Position numbers and translations under genes: made by a program. From Halobacteriovorax marinus SJ (GTDB lineage: Bacteria; Bdellovibrionota; Bacteriovoracia; Bacteriovoracales; Bacteriovoracaceae): a stretch of DNA of 64,000 nucleotides. The stretch spans positions 2,914,001 through 2,978,000 of the forward strand of contig NC_016620.1 of NCBI RefSeq assembly GCF_000210915.2. Direction: 5' to 3'. Positions 61,742 through 64,000 of this stretch are shown here, in pieces. The first letter of the stretch is position 1, and the number at the start of each line of letters is the position of its first letter. A model generated the notes under the pieces. That model worked only from the letters and a program-made list of their open reading frames with translations. It was not told where the DNA came from and did not search any database.

Positions 61742-62872
61742 TTAAGACAAAGAATTCTTCATTTGTGACAAAACCTTCAACCCTCTCGCGAGGTGAGAAA
61801 GCCCCACACAGGAATCTGCGCTACTATCATCCTTATTCTCTTCGTAATAAAAAGGTGCACTACTACTAACGAAAAATACATTCCCTAAGAAATCTTGCGA
61901 TTCTAAAGAGAAGGTATCGTCAAAACTCAGACTATGCGTATTCTCTGTTAATACAATAAATTCTCTCGCATTTATTTCTTTAAAATTAGGATAAATTTTT
62001 TCTAAATTTCTTTTTAATAATCTAATTTTTTTGGAAATATCTTCTTCATTCGTATCATTCGTGTCTATAAAAGTTAAAAACTCTCCAGTTTGAACCTTTT
62101 TTTCTTCATCATATTCTGAAAATTCACAAATAAAATGACCCCATTCGTGCGTATAGCTTAGCGGAACTAGTAAAGTCTCTCTCTGATCAGTAACTTCCTT
62201 CTCTAATTCCAATTTTACGTGGAGGGCACAAGGTGTTTTCGTGCTTTCTACAAACTCAATGAACTCATTAGAAAGCTTTTCCTTACCTTTAAACTCCTCA
62301 TAAAACTTCCAAGGAGAATCGGCCCAAACAAGCTTCTTAGTATATATTTGAGTACCATTAGTGCATTCAATAACCCAATTATCTCCGTCTTTAAAAACTT
62401 TGGAATAAAGAAGTTCGAGTCTAGACTCTGTTAGCTTATTGTAGAATTCATCACTCTTTATAAAAGGAAAGAGCTTCTCTAAATTGTAGTTTGCACCTGG
62501 ACCTGTATAGAACTCCTCACCCCATTGAAGCTTCTCTGACTTACTTCTTCCACCAAAAGGTTTGAACTTCATATCCTTATAGAACTTTGGAGTCTCTGTC
62601 GTTTCTTCTATTTCAGCGTATTCAAAAGCTGACTTAAGAAAGGCAATATTGGCTTCACCTCTTAAGATATTTGGACCAAGAAACTGACTTGTTTCTTTAG
62701 AGAGAATGTCTTTAGTAAGAATCTTTGTAACTTGCTCAGGATATTTTCCACTTAAAAACTCAAAAGCAGACTGAGCAAATAGGTCTCCACCTACAACTAA
62801 GTTATCTACTTCTACTTTTGTAATATCTTTTATTTCTTCTTTCTTTAATTTTTTTAAATCTGAGTATGCCAT
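61742..62872 (-). CDS. Protein of unknown function with NAD(P)/FAD-like N-terminus
   Basis: A 376-residue protein without signal peptide. Near the start it reads VDNLVVGGDLFAQSAFEFLS, which resembles a dinucleotide-binding beta-alpha-beta motif in which the usual GxGxxG is reduced to GGD, and later KKLVWADSPWKFYEEFKGKE and a final FLGNVFFVSSSAPFYYEENK, in the positions where amine-oxidase/phytoene-desaturase-like flavoproteins carry the domain joints. The resemblance is loose. A good GAGG site lies four bases before ATG 62872. Not assigned; possibly a degenerate flavoprotein. Confidence 0.55.
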   Translation of the reverse strand: MAYSDLKKLKKEEIKDITKVEVDNLVVGGDLFAQSAFEFLSGKYPEQVTKILTKDILSKETSQFLGPNILRGEANIAFLKSAFEYAEIEETTETPKFYKDMKFKPFGGRSKSEKLQWGEEFYTGPGANYNLEKLFPFIKSDEFYNKLTESRLELLYSKVFKDGDNWVIECTNGTQIYTKKLVWADSPWKFYEEFKGKEKLSNEFIEFVESTKTPCALHVKLELEKEVTDQRETLLVPLSYTHEWGHFICEFSEYDEEKKVQTGEFLTFIDTNDTNEEDISKKIRLLKRNLEKIYPNFKEINAREFIVLTENTHSLSFDDTFSLESQDFLGNVFFVSSSAPFYYEENKDDSSADSCVGLSHLARGLKVLSQMKNSLS

Positions 62873-62951
62873 CTTTCCTCGGGGGCTATTTTTATCAATA
62901 TATCAATATTGATCGAATATTACCCCGACGAATTCTCTATTGTCATCCCTT

Positions 62952-62980
62952 AACGAAAGAAACCTGCTAATGCAGGTTTC
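62952..62980 (-). terminator. Terminator after the MltD-like gene
   Basis: Reading leftward, GAAACCTGC-ATTA-GCAGGTTTC (62959-62980), a perfect 9-bp stem, is followed by TTTCGTTAAG. It starts 29 bases beyond the stop. Confidence 0.75.
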
Positions 62981-63008
62981 TAAAATAAAATTCAATTTAG
63001 TTTTAAAA

Positions 63009-64000
63009 TTATCTTATGGCCAAACGGTCACCAGCTCTAATTTGTCTTCGATTAAGAATTGATAAGTTTGAAACGATAAGTGTATCTAAGTTAGTTTTAG
63101 TTTTTCTAGCAACAGACCAAAGAGAATCTCCACGTCTTACCACATACCACTTCGATGGGTTAACAATTCTCTTTCCTCTTGCTTTAGCAATTCTGAGTCT
63201 CTTTCTATAATTCTTTCTTCTAACAACAACTTTACGCGGTTTTTCATATAAGTCAGCGTACATTGCATTCTTTCTAGACTGTCCCTCTCTAAAAGGAAGT
63301 AAGATCGTAGAGCCCTTCTTCAATCTCTTCGTTGCGCTTAGGCCATTTAATGAGCTTAGAACATAAGGTGCTTTTTTAATTTTAAATTTTCTAGCGACAT
63401 CATTTAGATTCGTTCTCTTTCCTCTAATTTGATATTCTTGGAAAGCAACCGCTTTGTATTCTTTAGAAGAACAACATGCCACGTACGTATCTCTTAAGCC
63501 CGCAGGGATTCTTAGTGTATACTCTTCAGCATTTGGTGGTGTAAACCAGCGTAGAATCTCAGGGTTTAAATATTGAATGTCTTCAAAGTCGAGTCCCATA
63601 TCCTTTGAGAATTCGACTAGGTCAGTTCCACCTGGAATTTTAATTTCTTCAAAATCAATTGGATCGTGGAAATCAATTTCATTAAAACCAAAAACTTTTA
63701 AGTTCTTTCCAATGATAGCTAGGGCCATAATATTTGGAACATAATTCTTTGTTTCAGGTTTTAGGTATCTACCCTTTCTTAAATTCCAAAAATTCTCAGT
63801 CTTATATCTTCTTATCGCTCTACCAACTTTTCCTTCACCTGCGTTATAGGCAGCAGCTGCTAGCTCCCATGATCCAAAGTCTCCGTAAAGTTTCTTTAAA
63901 TATTTTGCTGCGGCAACAGTGGCATTAAAAGGGTCTCTTCTCTCATCAACATACCAGTCAATTTTAAGTCCATACCTTTTTCCTGTATACGGCATGAACT
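63009..64000 (-). CDS. MltD-like lytic transglycosylase with LysM (5' end outside window)
   Basis: Periplasmic or outer-membrane murein lytic transglycosylase. The visible 330 residues begin in the middle of the SLT domain: the codons read QFMPYTGKRYGL, matching the family's WQFMPxTGRxYGL, so the ATG at 63995 is internal and the catalytic Glu lies outside the window to the right. The rest of the SLT domain is intact (WELAAAAYNAGEGKVGRAIR, NYVPNIMALAII). A helical bridge with RGKRTNLNDVARKFK follows, and a C-terminal LysM motif (KWYVVRRGDSLWSVARKTKT, IRAGDRLAIR) binds glycan. Confidence 0.9.
   Translation of the reverse strand, partial: FMPYTGKRYGLKIDWYVDERRDPFNATVAAAKYLKKLYGDFGSWELAAAAYNAGEGKVGRAIRRYKTENFWNLRKGRYLKPETKNYVPNIMALAIIGKNLKVFGFNEIDFHDPIDFEEIKIPGGTDLVEFSKDMGLDFEDIQYLNPEILRWFTPPNAEEYTLRIPAGLRDTYVACCSSKEYKAVAFQEYQIRGKRTNLNDVARKFKIKKAPYVLSSLNGLSATKRLKKGSTILLPFREGQSRKNAMYADLYEKPRKVVVRRKNYRKRLRIAKARGKRIVNPSKWYVVRRGDSLWSVARKTKTNLDTLIVSNLSILNRRQIRAGDRLAIR

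Noticed and set aside
1-64000. tRNA, rRNA, CRISPR or insertion-sequence features
   Set aside because: No cloverleaf, repeat-spacer array, transposase or terminal inverted repeats were seen by eye. A covariance-model scan would be needed to exclude small RNAs.

Overview
The window is a visibly AT-rich, gene-dense bacterial chromosome segment with short intergenic gaps and no insertion sequence, prophage, CRISPR array, rRNA or tRNA that I could recognise. The gene set (polar-type flagellar cluster run by sigma-54 family regulators, many secreted proteins and lipoproteins, LptF/G-type permease, lytic transglycosylase, tandem outer-membrane barrels) indicates a Gram-negative diderm. The overall style fits the Bdellovibrionota (Bacteriovorax/Halobacteriovorax-like predators); this taxonomic call is inference from content and not from a marker alignment.

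Layout. 1-4.1 kb: mreC (cut by the left edge), a divergent PpiD/SurA-like membrane chaperone with a small ferredoxin, and a lipoprotein nucleotide phosphodiesterase. 4.1-21.0 kb: one long leftward flagellar locus. In transcription order it holds a full sigma-54 response regulator, a large TPR protein, a second sigma-54-type AAA+ protein that has lost its sigma-54-contacting loop, then flgB-flgC-fliE-fliF-fliG-fliH-fliI-fliJ-motE-fliK-flgD-TIGR02530 family gene-flgE, covering the rod, MS ring, export ATPase and hook. 21-33.3 kb: metK, a secreted protein of unknown function overlapping mpl (peptidoglycan recycling), a lipoprotein carrying both a Fic domain and an apparent ADP-ribosyltransferase domain, a serine hydrolase coupled to ppdK, and glycyl-tRNA synthetase. 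33.3-46.5 kb: an MsbA-like ABC exporter, a 1034-residue secreted low-complexity protein, a compact SF2 helicase coupled to recO, rsmE, a lone receiver protein, a NifU-like scaffold, nitrilase, UDP-glucose dehydrogenase and a UPF0104 membrane protein. 46.5-56.6 kb: lepA and its coupled partner, a Trk/Ktr potassium-uptake operon ending in a HAMP-PAS sensor without a kinase domain, a 23S-type uridine methyltransferase, a PilW-like TPR lipoprotein followed by a RodZ-like protein, and a convergent LptF/G permease. 56.7-64 kb: leucyl aminopeptidase, trmL, two tandem paralogous outer-membrane barrels separated by a GC-rich repeat-like island, an unrecognised protein, and an MltD-like transglycosylase cut by the right edge.

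The strongest candidate for something undescribed is the Fic plus ADP-ribosyltransferase lipoprotein at 25892-28213: canonical HPFxNGNGRxxR motif, a lipobox, and an R...STS...QxE triad in one exported polypeptide. Next are the AAA+ protein in the flagellar locus that keeps Walker A and a Fis-type HTH but lacks GAFTGA, the Walker B acidic pair and both arginine fingers, and the output-less HAMP-PAS sensor in the potassium-uptake operon. Several gene starts were moved from the longest frame to a start codon preceded by a good Shine-Dalgarno sequence; each such choice is stated in the entry.
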